64,000 bases of DNA from the NCBI GenBank assembly GCA_002733575.1, contig NVWB01000004.1, positions 36,616-100,615 on the forward strand, written 5' to 3'. The DNA comes from Blastopirellula sp. (lineage in GTDB: Bacteria; Planctomycetota; Planctomycetia; Pirellulales; Pirellulaceae). Positions 8,581 to 17,620 of this stretch are shown here, piece after piece. Position 1 is the stretch's first letter, and each line of letters begins with the position of its first letter. Made by a program: the position numbers and the translations under genes. The notes under the pieces were generated by a model that was not told the DNA's origin, did no database searches, and saw only the letters and a program-made list of their open reading frames with translations.

Positions 8581-9597
8581 TTACTTCTTAAAGTTCAAAC
8601 CGGCGGCATTCGTTTTTACGCGGCAGAAGTACATGTCGGCGGTGATGTACAATGTTCCATCAGGGCCGAATGTGCAGTTGGCTGTTTTTTCGCCGGTGTT
8701 GAGTCGGCCGATCATTTTGCCTTTGGGGTTGAACACCAACACGCCGCCAGGTCCGGTGGCCCAGATGTTACCTTCGGTATCAACGGCCATTCCATCGGGC
8801 AAGCCAGGTCGGTCGCCAACCCATTTGGTGGCGTCAAACAAGATTTTCCCTTTGCCGAGTGTGCCATCTCTTTTCACGCGAAACTTTTTCCAGATGGCCG
8901 CTGCGGGATCGCTTTGGGCCACGTACAAAGTTTTTTCGTCAGGCGAAAATGCGATGCCATTAGGGCGGGTCATTTCTTTGGTCAACAGTTCAGGCTGGCC
9001 CTTTTTGTTCAAACGATAAACACCGCACCAATCTAATTCACGAGCCGGGTCTTCATATCGTTTTGGCAGCCCATACGGAGGATCGGTGAAGTAGAGTTGC
9101 CCATTGCTGTGAAAAATCAAGTCGTTAGGGCTGTTGAGCTTTTTTCCTTCAAAGTTATCGACTAAGACTTTGCGTTTGCCATCGACTAGTTTGATAATCA
9201 TGCGGTCGCCATGACAGCACAAAACCAAGTTGCCATCGGAGTCGATCATCAGTCCGTTCGAGCCTGGTTCGCCACCGGTGAACTTGGCTTTGCCGGTGTA
9301 ACCGCTCGGTTCTAGAAAGACACTATCGCCTTCGCCTTCTTTCCATTTAACGATGCGGTTGTTGGGGATATCACAGAACAAAACGTACTCGCCATCTGGT
9401 ACCCAAACTGGTCCTTCTGACCATTCAAAGCCATCGGCCAACACTTCGATGACCGCGTCTTTGGCAACCAACTTATCAAACGCCGGATCAAGACTCTCGA
9501 TCTCGCCAATTGTCTTCGGCTTCTCAGCATAAGATATTGAAGCTGCCAGCAACAAACAAATGCTGGCTAAGGAAAATATCGTGAAAGTATGTTTCAT
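8581..9597 (-). CDS. Exported SMP-30/gluconolactonase-like beta-propeller
   Basis: The start at 9597 gives a signal peptide (MKHTFTIFSLASICLLL to SYAE); the longer frame to 9660 lacks one. The 338-residue protein carries the SMP-30/gluconolactonase pattern: EGPVWVPDGEYVLFCDIPNN, the SPNDLIFHSNGQLYFTDPPYG motif region with Asn-Asp metal ligands, RPNGIAFSPDEKTLYV and GLPDGMAVDTEGNIWAT. Family members hydrolyse sugar lactones using a divalent metal. Export suggests it acts on aldonolactones in the periplasm. It is transcribed alone. Confidence 0.92.
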   Translation of the reverse strand: MKHTFTIFSLASICLLLAASISYAEKPKTIGEIESLDPAFDKLVAKDAVIEVLADGFEWSEGPVWVPDGEYVLFCDIPNNRIVKWKEGEGDSVFLEPSGYTGKAKFTGGEPGSNGLMIDSDGNLVLCCHGDRMIIKLVDGKRKVLVDNFEGKKLNSPNDLIFHSNGQLYFTDPPYGLPKRYEDPARELDWCGVYRLNKKGQPELLTKEMTRPNGIAFSPDEKTLYVAQSDPAAAIWKKFRVKRDGTLGKGKILFDATKWVGDRPGLPDGMAVDTEGNIWATGPGGVLVFNPKGKMIGRLNTGEKTANCTFGPDGTLYITADMYFCRVKTNAAGLNFKK

Positions 9598-9651
9598 GGT
9601 GTAGGCTCCAGAGAAAGGATGTTGGGTAGGTTGATGATGGAATTGTGTTCT

Positions 9652-9826
9652 GGGTGCCACTGGCTTTGCCAGTGTTGAAGTGTAGTTAGGCCGGAAATGA
9701 ACTTTTCATCAAAATCCAGAACAGCATTGTTGAGGAAAGTGTGAGTTGGCTGAGTCTGTGTTGTTCTGTACTGTGGGTACACAAACAGTCTAATTGCACT
9801 TCACACTGGCAGAGCCAGTGGCACCC
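9652..9826. repeat. REP-type inverted pair (TGCCACTGGC units)
   Basis: Two copies of a short palindromic unit lie in opposite orientation: 9652-9682 and 9797-9826. They match almost perfectly as inverted repeats over 30 bases, with one substitution and one single-base indel. Each copy itself contains the hairpin CACTGGC-NNN-GCCAGTG. I recall similar GGGTGCCACTGGC units dispersed in planctomycete genomes, in the style of REP/BIME elements. They occupy most of the 9598-9958 gap, which otherwise holds only the ilvB terminator. Confidence 0.7.
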
Positions 9827-9897
9827 GGAAAAGTGTTACTGCCCTTTATGTTAGCTTGATTTTGGCTCAGACGCAAATTCTTGTGCAGCGCAAAAAA

Positions 9898-9929
9898 CTA
9901 GCCGAGACAAAACGGGTTGTCTCGGCTAG
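9898..9929 (-). terminator. Intrinsic terminator of ilvB
   Basis: A perfect 13-bp stem (CTAGCCGAGACAA at 9898-9910 with 9917-9929) and a 6-nt loop. On the minus strand it is followed by a run of six T (plus-strand A at 9892-9897). It lies 30 nt past the ilvB stop. Confidence 0.88.
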
Positions 9930-9958
9930 TTGAATTGAACAATGTTCTTAGAATAATT

Positions 9959-11740
9959 CTATTCTTTAATGATCTCTTTAACCGTCATGCCGCCTGGAAT
10001 CATCGGCAATACGTGGGCCACATACGGCACTTCTACATCTAGCAAGTAAGGCCCATCGTAGTCGAGCATTTTTTGGATAGCAGCGGTCAGGTCTTCTTTT
10101 TTGCTCACAGTGGCAGCTTCCCAGCCGAATCCTTTGGCAACAGCCACAAAGTCAGGATACCGTTTTTTCACGAACGGTTTGCCCCCTTTGCCAGTCGCTT
10201 CCAGGTCATCGATTGGGCCCAAGTAGGTGTGAGCCCGATTGCCTTCCATGAATCGATCTTCCCACTGTACCACCATGCCCAGGTGTTGGTTGTTGACTAA
10301 CAGCACTTTCACGGGCAACTTCTCGCAGTAGCAAGTGGCCAGTTCTTGGATGTTCATGGTGAAACTACCATCGCCTTCAACGTCGACACACAACGCATCA
10401 GGGTGGGCCGCTTGTGCGCCCATGGCTGCTGGCAAACCAAAGCCCATGGTTCCCAAACCGGAACTACTCATCCAGGTTCTAGGTTCTTTGAACTTGTAGA
10501 ACTGGGCCGTCCACATTTGATGTTGGCCCACGCCGACTGCCAAATAGGTTTCACGGTCTTGGGTCAAGCGAGACAATTCTGAAATTGCGTGTTGCTGCAA
10601 AATTCCATCGTAGTCTTTATCGTAGGTCAATGGATCATCTTTTTTCCACTGCATACATTGATCAACCCAACCTGAAATATCTTCCGGGGCTTCAACCACC
10701 TTGTTCAACATTTGCAGGGCCGGTTTCAGATCGGCAACTATTGGAATATGGGCGATCTTGTTTTTGTTTAGTTCCGAAGGATCGATATCGATATGAACAA
10801 TCTTGGCATCTTTGGCGAACTCGGCCAGCTTGCCAGTCACACGATCATCAAATCGCACGCCCAACGCAACCAACAAATCACATTCGCTAACCGCAACATT
10901 GGCGTACACGGTTCCGTGCATGCCCAACATATCCATACAGAGTGGGCCTTCTGTTGGATAAGAGCCCAAGCCCATTACGGTCATGGTAATCGGAATGCCA
11001 GTCTTCTCAACTAGTTCTCGCAGTTCGTCACTCGCATTGGCGGTAATGATTCCACCACCGGCATAAATCAAAGGACGCTTGGCCAGTTTGATGGCAGCCG
11101 CTACTTGATTGATTTGCTCTGGCCGGGCCTTACGAGATTCTAGGTTGTAGCCTGGCAAGTTCATGGGGCCGTCCCAGTCTGGCACGCATTGTTCTAGTTG
11201 AACATCTTTCGGAATATCAACCAACACAGGTCCAGGCCTGCCTGTAGAAGCAATGTGAAATGCTTCTTTCATGATGCGGGCCAAGTCATTGATATCGGTC
11301 ACCAAATAATGGTGCTTCGTGATGCCACGGCAGACTTCAACAATCGGAGTTTCCTGAAACGCATCGGAACCAATGACTGGTCGTGGAACCTGAGCCGAGA
11401 TCGCAACCATCGGGATACTATCTAGCTTGGCATCAGCAATGGCGGTGACTAAGTTCGTTGCACCAGGTCCACTGGTTCCCATGGCAACGCCAACCGTTCC
11501 TGTGGTGCGGGCAATTCCTTGTGCGGCGAATGCTCCGCCTTGTTCATGACGTGGCAAGATGGTGCGGATTTTGTCTTTGTAGCGTGTCAGTGCTTGGTGC
11601 AATGGCATGCTGCACCCGCCTGGGTAGGCGAAGATGATTTCGACTTCATGACGCACCAAAGATTCAATCACGATGTCAGCACCTAACATGACTTGGGAAT
11701 CGGTCGTGGTCGTTTTTGAAGTGGAAGTAGTCGTACTCAC
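9959..11740 (-). CDS. ilvB: Acetolactate synthase, large (catalytic) subunit
   Basis: The 593-residue protein matches the thiamine-diphosphate enzyme that condenses pyruvate to acetolactate, or with 2-oxobutyrate to acetohydroxybutyrate, the first common step of valine, leucine and isoleucine synthesis. Seen: the N-terminal domain with [11 protein letters not shown] and the catalytic glutamate E66 in [12 protein letters not shown], a central FAD-type domain, and the diphosphate/Mg motif [10 protein letters not shown]...VLLVNN at about residues 452-480. Length is usual for IlvB. A serine/threonine-rich N-terminal tail of about 15 residues precedes the conserved part. No regulatory subunit gene (ilvN/ilvH) is adjacent; in many planctomycetes it lies elsewhere. 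Cytoplasmic. Confidence 0.96.
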   Translation of the reverse strand: MSTTTSTSKTTTTDSQVMLGADIVIESLVRHEVEIIFAYPGGCSMPLHQALTRYKDKIRTILPRHEQGGAFAAQGIARTTGTVGVAMGTSGPGATNLVTAIADAKLDSIPMVAISAQVPRPVIGSDAFQETPIVEVCRGITKHHYLVTDINDLARIMKEAFHIASTGRPGPVLVDIPKDVQLEQCVPDWDGPMNLPGYNLESRKARPEQINQVAAAIKLAKRPLIYAGGGIITANASDELRELVEKTGIPITMTVMGLGSYPTEGPLCMDMLGMHGTVYANVAVSECDLLVALGVRFDDRVTGKLAEFAKDAKIVHIDIDPSELNKNKIAHIPIVADLKPALQMLNKVVEAPEDISGWVDQCMQWKKDDPLTYDKDYDGILQQHAISELSRLTQDRETYLAVGVGQHQMWTAQFYKFKEPRTWMSSSGLGTMGFGLPAAMGAQAAHPDALCVDVEGDGSFTMNIQELATCYCEKLPVKVLLVNNQHLGMVVQWEDRFMEGNRAHTYLGPIDDLEATGKGGKPFVKKRYPDFVAVAKGFGWEAATVSKKEDLTAAIQKMLDYDGPYLLDVEVPYVAHVLPMIPGGMTVKEIIKE

Positions 11741-11946
11741 CGGAAATCATCTCCATTGGCAAAATGCGGATTAGCAAGGCTAATCCCGTGAATTATAATT
11801 GTGCAAGCGCACAGCGAACCCTGGGAAACCAAGTCGCAACATATTAGGATAGGCAAGTCGGCCAAAACTATCAACCGATTCTTGCCGCAATCTCCACCTA
11901 ACTTTAGTCGTCACCACGGTTTATTCATAAAAGAGAAAGCAGAAAA

Positions 11947-12354
11947 ATGCCAGATGTTCTTATAAAACTGGCTCTGATCGGTACTTTTGGAGCGGTTGGG
12001 GCCATGACCCGATTCGGCGTCAATCAGCTTTCGATTTATCTGTGGGGCGGAAACTTCCCGTACGGGACACTTACGGTGAATATTCTCGGTTGTTTCCTGA
12101 TCGGCTTTATTTCGTATCTCAGTGCTAATTCCGAGCTAGTTTCTGAACATTGGAGAATCTGCCTAATCACCGGCTTCCTCGGCGCCCTCACAACTTTTTC
12201 CGCCTTCGGCCTAGAAACTTACGATTTATTTGAATTCTCCGGGTACGAGAAGGCGTTACTGGCCGCGGGGAACATTGCGGCGAATGTTGGATTGGGGTTG
12301 TTGGCAGTAGTTGGCGGGGTGAGTTTGGCCCGGTTTTTTGTGGGTGGTGGGTAG
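11947..12354 (+). CDS. crcB: Fluoride ion channel CrcB/Fluc
   Basis: A 135-residue, four-helix membrane protein. It shows the Fluc hallmarks: GAVGAMTRFGVNQL early, FPYGTLTVNILGCFLIG with the conserved Asn in helix 2, and TGFLGALTTFSAFGLET around the helix-3 break that binds Na+ and lines the pore. The dimer exports fluoride from the cytoplasm. The last nine codons and following DNA recur at 15.57 kb (see repeat). I looked for a fluoride riboswitch in the 206-nt leader and saw no convincing one. Confidence 0.95.
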   Translation: MPDVLIKLALIGTFGAVGAMTRFGVNQLSIYLWGGNFPYGTLTVNILGCFLIGFISYLSANSELVSEHWRICLITGFLGALTTFSAFGLETYDLFEFSGYEKALLAAGNIAANVGLGLLAVVGGVSLARFFVGGG

Positions 12355-12446
12355 TGAAATCAGCAATAATTGACTCGGTCACCATGGAGTAGTATAATAC
12401 CCCATATGTGTCGTGTTATTGCAGGTGGTAATTCAGAGGAGCGGAT

Positions 12447-12749
12447 GTGTTAATTGGACTACTGATAGAAGCTTTGGTTTTAATGGCCTTATTAAAGACA
12501 TTCAACGATGATGACCTCGGTCTAGGCTCTGCTTTTGCTCTCGCAATAGGGACATCGATCATCACTGCTCTCGCAATGGCTGGTTTTGTGAGTTTGATTG
12601 GGCTTCCAGGAATCATTGTTGCTGCGGTGCTCGCGGCCCTTTCTTTAGGAATCGTTATTTCGTTCTTCCTTGGTTCGGATTTAAAACAGGCGTGTATAAT
12701 CGGTGGAATTTTCATGGTTGTTCACATAGTGGTGGCGATTATTTTTTAA
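12447..12749 (+). CDS. Small hydrophobic membrane protein, copy 1 of a paralogous pair
   Basis: About 100 residues, almost entirely hydrophobic: three to four helices with an acidic loop LKTFNDDDLGLGSA after the first. The start is GTG at 12447, 6 nt after GAGGA; an ATG two bases earlier is out of frame and closes at once. It is clearly paralogous to the gene at 15692 (shared DDLGLG, ALAIGTSI and a GI-ISFFLGSDLK-like segment). Family not recognised. It follows crcB closely and may share its transcript. Confidence 0.65.
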   Translation: MLIGLLIEALVLMALLKTFNDDDLGLGSAFALAIGTSIITALAMAGFVSLIGLPGIIVAAVLAALSLGIVISFFLGSDLKQACIIGGIFMVVHIVVAIIF

Positions 12750-12809
12750 TGGACGTTGTATTTCCACTTTTTTAACTATTCTCTATCGCCGGTTAATGAG
12801 GTTCGTTGA

Positions 12810-15365
12810 ATGATTCGAATAACTGTATCTGCTCAAACTAATAAGTCAAAGATCGCATCACCTTTAGGCAGTCGATTGTTGCGAAACGCTCTGCTCATTG
12901 TTTGCCTGTTGGGTAGTTTCTCTTATGCCATTGCTGAAACTATTTTTAAGGTCGAGGTCGATCAGGGAATTTTGGTGGTTGAAGTCACTGGCGAGGATTT
13001 TGAAACCCGAGTGCATGGGACGCAAGTCAAGTTTATCAATACAAAGACCAAGGCCGTATTTGAAATACAACTCCGTACCAAAAAAACAATTCAGCGGTTA
13101 GCAAAAGGTGAGTATCAGTTTGATGTGACAACAAGTTCTGGTCTCAAATTTCAATCGGATAAGTTTACGATTCGCAGTGGAAAAGATTCAAAAATCAATG
13201 TGCATTGGGAGCCTAAAGCTAAGCCCCGGACAAAAACACGTCCTCCTAAAATTAAACCCAAGAAAGTCGATATCCAGCCTGCGTTTCCTCTGATGTTCTC
13301 AGGGCAAAAAGTTGAGAGCAAGGCGATTACAGTTGATCAATCAGGGAATATCTACACAACCGGTCTATTTAGAGGAGCGGTAGATTTTGACTCCGGGCTG
13401 GAGGAGCAATTCTTAAAGAATCTGCGAGGTAGCGTTTACATTACCAAACATGATGCTCTTGGAAAACTAATTTGGGTCAAAACAATTGGCGCGTCTAATA
13501 CTTATGGAATTGCAGTTGATATTTCGGGCAATGTTTACGTCACGGGATACTATCTGAACTCAAGTAATTTTGATCCTGGTCCTGAAACAAATATTCTTAA
13601 ATCGAACGGAAAGTTTGATGTCTATTTGGTGTCGCTTGATAGCCATGGAAAATTTCGATGGGCCAAAACTATGGGCGGAAAAGGGTATGAATATGGTCAT
13701 GATGTGGCCGTTGACAAAACCGGCAATGTTTTTCTGACAGGCAGAATAGAAGAGGCCGTTCAATTTGGGCCTGATTTAGGTAATGTTTCATTTACTAGCC
13801 ATGGAAAGATTGACATTTTCATCATGTCACTTGACCGCAACGGAAAGTTTCGTTGGGTAAAACATATGGGTGGCAAGTCGACCGATATACCACATGCCAT
13901 GGCTGTTGATCACAGGGGCAATGTTTTTGTGACAGGTCGATTTTCTGAGGCCGTCGATTTTGATCCGGGGCCTAACATGACCATGTTAGAGAGCAGCGGA
14001 GGCGATGATATCTTCATTGTCTCGCTGGATAATCATGGCGAGTTTCGCTGGGCTAAAAGGATGGGTGGCTCGACTGCTGATACCGCAACCGATATTGCAG
14101 TTGATTATCAAGGCAATCTCTATCTGACAGGAGATTTTTGGACTTCTGCGGATTTCGATCCAAGCAAAAATATTGCTCGGCTTGAGAGCTCGGGGGCGGA
14201 AGATATTTTCATCGTTTCTCTCGATAATAATGGTAACTATCGCTGGGCAAATAAGTTGGGTGGAAAACCTAATGATCGCGGCACGAGTGTTGCTGTTGGC
14301 AGATCCGGAATTGTCTTCGCTACAGGATATTACCGAGGTGAATTGGTTGTGGATATCAGGGGAGAAAAAAAACATCTAAAAAGCGAAGGGGAGACTGATA
14401 TTCTCGTCTATGCCTTGAATTCCAAAGGCGAGTTCTTGTGGGTTAATAGTTTCGGGGGTCGGGCAGCAGATACTTCATCTGGAATCGCCTTCGACAATGC
14501 AGCTCATATCTATGTGACTGGCACAATCAAAGGTACGGTCGATGCACCTCATAATCCCAAGCATCCATTTTTGCTCAAAGGCGAGCAAGGCATGACCGCA
14601 ATTACTTACAAGCTGACAGTCCGAGGTGACGTTGTCGAGTCAATCAAGAGTTTGAAATCTGCAAAAACTGAGGTATCAAAGTTTGCGACCATTCAGAACA
14701 GCATTGGAATGAAGTTCAACCCTATTCAACCTGGCACTTTCCGAATGGGGGACGGAGTTGATGCACATCAAGTGATCATGACAAAACCATTTCACATGGG
14801 CATCTATGAAGTAACCCAAGCCGAACATCAACGCATCATGGGCACGCGATACACCAATGTCTCGAACTACCTGCCTCGCGGCTCTGTGATTTGGAGTAAT
14901 GCCGCTGAGTTTTGTCAAAAGCTATCTGACTTGCCCGAAGAAAAATCTGCCGGAAGATCTTATCGATTGCCCACAGAAGCTGAGTGGGAGTATGCTTGCC
15001 GGGCAGGTTCCACTACCAAATATTATTTTGGTGATGACGATAAAGAACTGATCCAGTATGCTTGGCATGATGATGGAAGTTCGAGTAGATCATTGCATCC
15101 TGTTGGGCTAAAAGAACCGAATGCCTGGGGAATGTACGATATGCTCGGTAACGTAGGCGAGTGGTGTCAAGATTGGTATGGCACGTACCCCTTTGGTCCC
15201 ATCACCGATCCACAAGGTCCAAAATCTGGCTCTGTGAAAGTCGTTCGCGGCGGATCATACATGTTTGATTCAACAAGGTGCCAACCTGGCACCCGAGTCG
15301 GAGCCAATCCTCGCTACAATGGTGAAAATCAAGGTTTTCGTGTTGTGATGGAATTAGCTAAATAG
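12810..15365 (+). CDS. Exported SBBP beta-propeller fused to FGE-like domain
   Basis: An 851-residue protein. An export signal lies unusually far in, at about residues 24-44 (LLRNALLIVCLLGSF). After a Lys/Pro-rich linker (about 130-155) come roughly eight SBBP-type repeats to residue about 610, each with variants of FDPGP, DIFIVSLD, G-FRWAK and a VD-GN-Y-TG turn, which form a beta-propeller. Residues 625-851 are a sulfatase-modifying-factor (FGE-like) domain: GTFRMGDG, YRLPTEAEWEYACRAG, MYDMLGNVGEWCQDW, VVRGG. The two catalytic cysteines of true formylglycine-generating enzyme are spaced by five; here the first position is Phe819 and only Cys824 remains, so it is probably a binding domain rather than an active enzyme. 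It lies between two copies of a duplicated block. Confidence 0.88.
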   Translation: MIRITVSAQTNKSKIASPLGSRLLRNALLIVCLLGSFSYAIAETIFKVEVDQGILVVEVTGEDFETRVHGTQVKFINTKTKAVFEIQLRTKKTIQRLAKGEYQFDVTTSSGLKFQSDKFTIRSGKDSKINVHWEPKAKPRTKTRPPKIKPKKVDIQPAFPLMFSGQKVESKAITVDQSGNIYTTGLFRGAVDFDSGLEEQFLKNLRGSVYITKHDALGKLIWVKTIGASNTYGIAVDISGNVYVTGYYLNSSNFDPGPETNILKSNGKFDVYLVSLDSHGKFRWAKTMGGKGYEYGHDVAVDKTGNVFLTGRIEEAVQFGPDLGNVSFTSHGKIDIFIMSLDRNGKFRWVKHMGGKSTDIPHAMAVDHRGNVFVTGRFSEAVDFDPGPNMTMLESSGGDDIFIVSLDNHGEFRWAKRMGGSTADTATDIAVDYQGNLYLTGDFWTSADFDPSKNIARLESSGAEDIFIVSLDNNGNYRWANKLGGKPNDRGTSVAVGRSGIVFATGYYRGELVVDIRGEKKHLKSEGETDILVYALNSKGEFLWVNSFGGRAADTSSGIAFDNAAHIYVTGTIKGTVDAPHNPKHPFLLKGEQGMTAITYKLTVRGDVVESIKSLKSAKTEVSKFATIQNSIGMKFNPIQPGTFRMGDGVDAHQVIMTKPFHMGIYEVTQAEHQRIMGTRYTNVSNYLPRGSVIWSNAAEFCQKLSDLPEEKSAGRSYRLPTEAEWEYACRAGSTTKYYFGDDDKELIQYAWHDDGSSSRSLHPVGLKEPNAWGMYDMLGNVGEWCQDWYGTYPFGPITDPQGPKSGSVKVVRGGSYMFDSTRCQPGTRVGANPRYNGENQGFRVVMELAK

Positions 15366-15691
15366 CCACAACTACTCATGATTCTCCTCACGAATCACAT
15401 GAAGAAGTTAAAAGCAAGCTGGCCATAAAAGCTGCCGAGCAAATGCAACGATGTGTGAATCGACCAGCGGTTCAAAAGTGCGACAGGAGACACTGATGAG
15501 AATTTACCAAAATAATCGATTTTCATTTGTGGCACAGAGTTTTTTTGAAAGTCTTCAGTGTTACCCAGCGCGGATTTTTTGTGGGTGATGGGTAGTTGGA
15601 TTAGCAATAATTGACACGGGCATTATGGTGTTATAGAATAACTCAGATCGTGGTAATTGATTTTATGTTCTAACCTAGGACTTTCATTAGT
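15366..15691. other. Intergenic region holding a degenerate copy of the crcB 3' end
   Basis: No gene is seen in the first 200 bases. At about 15569-15595 the DNA repeats the last codons of crcB in the same frame (R-G-FFVGDG-stop versus A-R-FFVGGG-stop), and the similarity continues about 50 bp downstream (AGCAATAATTGAC) towards the paralogous small gene. This is a direct repeat of 12328-12400. Confidence 0.7.
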
Positions 15692-16012
15692 ATGCTTGGT
15701 ATTTTACTTAACGCGGTTGTTCTCATCGTTCTAGTTAAAGTCATTAATGAGGATGACGATCTCGGCTTAGGCACCGCAGCAGGGCTAGCTATAGGAACCT
15801 CTATTGTCTCGTTTGTTGCAATGCTCCCCTTTGCGGCTTTCGGATTGATCCCAGCAATTATAGCCGGGGCGTTCATTGGTTCCCTTTTATTGGGGATAGC
15901 AATTTCTGCATTCTTGGGAATCGAAATCAAGCGATCATTTATTATCGCTGGGCTCTACATGGTTATTAGCACTGGAATTGGTATCGCAATGCTGTCGATG
16001 CGAGGTGCGTAA
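15692..16012 (+). CDS. Small hydrophobic membrane protein, copy 2
   Basis: A 106-residue paralogue of the gene at 12447, with the same layout: first helix, acidic loop VKVINEDDDLGLGTA, then helices with LAIGTSIV and GIAISAFLGIEIKRSF. Here the start is ATG. The upstream DNA also resembles that of copy 1, so the gene was duplicated together with its flank. Function unknown; membrane location clear. Confidence 0.65.
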   Translation: MLGILLNAVVLIVLVKVINEDDDLGLGTAAGLAIGTSIVSFVAMLPFAAFGLIPAIIAGAFIGSLLLGIAISAFLGIEIKRSFIIAGLYMVISTGIGIAMLSMRGA

Positions 16013-16066
16013 TAGATTTGTCACACTAAAATGATTGGTCTTTAGATTATTCAACGAGACTAAATC

Positions 16067-16162
16067 ATGCAAGAAATTACCCACACCTACCAAGACCCGT
16101 TGGAACTAATTTGGATTGCTGCGGCTGGTAATGTTGAGGAATCTGATCGACCAGAGCACTAA
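16067..16162 (+). pseudogene. Possible 5' gene remnant, 31 codons
   Basis: A short ORF beginning MQEITHTYQDPLELIWIAAA and ending after EHstop, 4 nt before the stop of the convergent sulfatase. The first 20 residues look like a real protein start (proline/tryptophan pattern) and the rest does not, so it may be a truncated gene. Very weak; it could be chance. Confidence 0.25.
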
Positions 16163-16165
16163 GGC

Positions 16166-17569
16166 CTACTTCTTAGCCCGGGCCGCTTTTCGATCAGCTC
16201 GTTTTTTGGCATTTTTGTTATCGGCTGGCGCTTCGCCCCAGCGTTTGGCGTGGCCGTTGGCAGGTGGGGCCATTTGATTGAGCCATTGATCGTATAGCTT
16301 TTCGATCTCGCGGGCCTTGGCCGGGTTTTCGCTGATCAGATCTTTCGATTCCGCCGGGTCAGCGGCCAGGTTGTAAAGTTCGCGTTTATCTTTGAAGGCC
16401 AGCAGTTTGTAGTCGCCAGATCGGACTGCCCACTCGCCTGTGGAGCCGCCTTCTGACCAGAAGAGATTGGTGTGATGGGTTTTGGTTTTGCCTTCGATCA
16501 GTGGTAGAAGTGACTTGCCGTCAAACTTATTGTTGGCTTTGAGTTGGCCAATGGAATCAAGCACGGTAGGCAGCACATCAAGCGAGATAATCGGATTATC
16601 AATCACGCGGCCCCCTTCGAAACGATCTGGCCAAGAGACGATAAACGGGGTGCGGTGTCCGCCTTCGTAGATTTGTGATTTGAGCCCGCGAAGCGGCGTG
16701 TTGTCGGCTTCCATGGCGCCGGCGCCGCCGTTATCGGTGAAGAAGAAAAGGAGCGTGTCGTCAAAGGTATCTGTTTCTTTGAGAGCCTTCACAACATTGC
16801 CGACACCGTTGTCTAGATGTTCGAGCATTGCCATGAGGATGGCCCGTTTCTCAGAGAGACCAGGGAATTGGTCCTGGTATTCTTTGATGTCTTTTTCAGG
16901 TGCTTGAGCAGGTGCATGAACCGCGTTGTAGGCAAGGTACAGGAAGAACGGTTTTTCGTGACGCTGGTGGATGAACTTCACGGCTTCATCCGAGAGGCGA
17001 GTGGTTAGATAACCTTTGTCATGGATACGCTTTTTGTCACGATACATAGGGTGCATGAATTTGCCTTCGGTATCGGATCGAAGATTGAAGTAGTCGTGCG
17101 CACCGCGGCCCATGAAACCGTAGAAGGAATCGAAACCACGTGAAAGCGGGTGCCATTTGAGTTCGGGGTAATCATCGTCGAGCCCGAGATGCCACTTGCC
17201 AAAAGCGCCGGCGTAGTAGCTATCGGGTAGCATTGCAGGGAAGATGGGAATCGTAGGATCAAAGCCACTGCCGCCTGTGCCTGCATCGTACACACCAACC
17301 CGTTGTTGATACTGGCCGAGCATCAGCCCGGCCCGGGTGGGCGAACAGACATTGCCGGTGATATAGGCTTGAGAGAAGAAGACCCCTTCGCGGGCCAGGG
17401 CATCCATGTGTGGTGTTGAAACTTCTTTGGGGTGATGCGGGTTGTAGGAGAAGTCGGCGTAGCCCTGGTCGTCAGTCAGGATGACGACGATGTTGGGTTG
17501 GTCGGATGCGTATGCCGAAGCGATGAGGATGGTCGCAACGAAGCACGATAAAATGAATGTAGTCTTCAT
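16166..17569 (-). CDS. Exported arylsulfatase-type sulfatase
   Basis: 467 residues with a signal peptide (MKTTFILSCF to AYAS). Conserved elements: metal-binding ILTDDQGYADF, signature C75-S-P-T-R (Cys75 to formylglycine), GKWHLG and FFTDNGGAG. The C-terminus ends in a Lys/Arg/Ala-rich tail (residues about 445-467), which is unusual for an exported enzyme and may bind anionic polymers or cell wall; this is inference. It is the last gene of the minus-strand cluster from 22.7 kb and starts 51 nt after the fusion gene. Substrate unknown. Confidence 0.94.
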   Translation of the reverse strand: MKTTFILSCFVATILIASAYASDQPNIVVILTDDQGYADFSYNPHHPKEVSTPHMDALAREGVFFSQAYITGNVCSPTRAGLMLGQYQQRVGVYDAGTGGSGFDPTIPIFPAMLPDSYYAGAFGKWHLGLDDDYPELKWHPLSRGFDSFYGFMGRGAHDYFNLRSDTEGKFMHPMYRDKKRIHDKGYLTTRLSDEAVKFIHQRHEKPFFLYLAYNAVHAPAQAPEKDIKEYQDQFPGLSEKRAILMAMLEHLDNGVGNVVKALKETDTFDDTLLFFFTDNGGAGAMEADNTPLRGLKSQIYEGGHRTPFIVSWPDRFEGGRVIDNPIISLDVLPTVLDSIGQLKANNKFDGKSLLPLIEGKTKTHHTNLFWSEGGSTGEWAVRSGDYKLLAFKDKRELYNLAADPAESKDLISENPAKAREIEKLYDQWLNQMAPPANGHAKRWGEAPADNKNAKKRADRKAARAKK

Positions 17570-17620
17570 GATTTAGTTCCTGTTTTTGTATTGAATCGAT
17601 TACGACTCCCATCCAGTTGC

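Noticed and set aside
9959..11740. Absence of ilvN next to ilvB as an anomaly
   Set aside because: The small subunit is often encoded elsewhere, so its absence here means little.
11741..11946. Fluoride riboswitch expected upstream of crcB
   Set aside because: No convincing conserved core or pseudoknot pairing could be found by eye in the leader.
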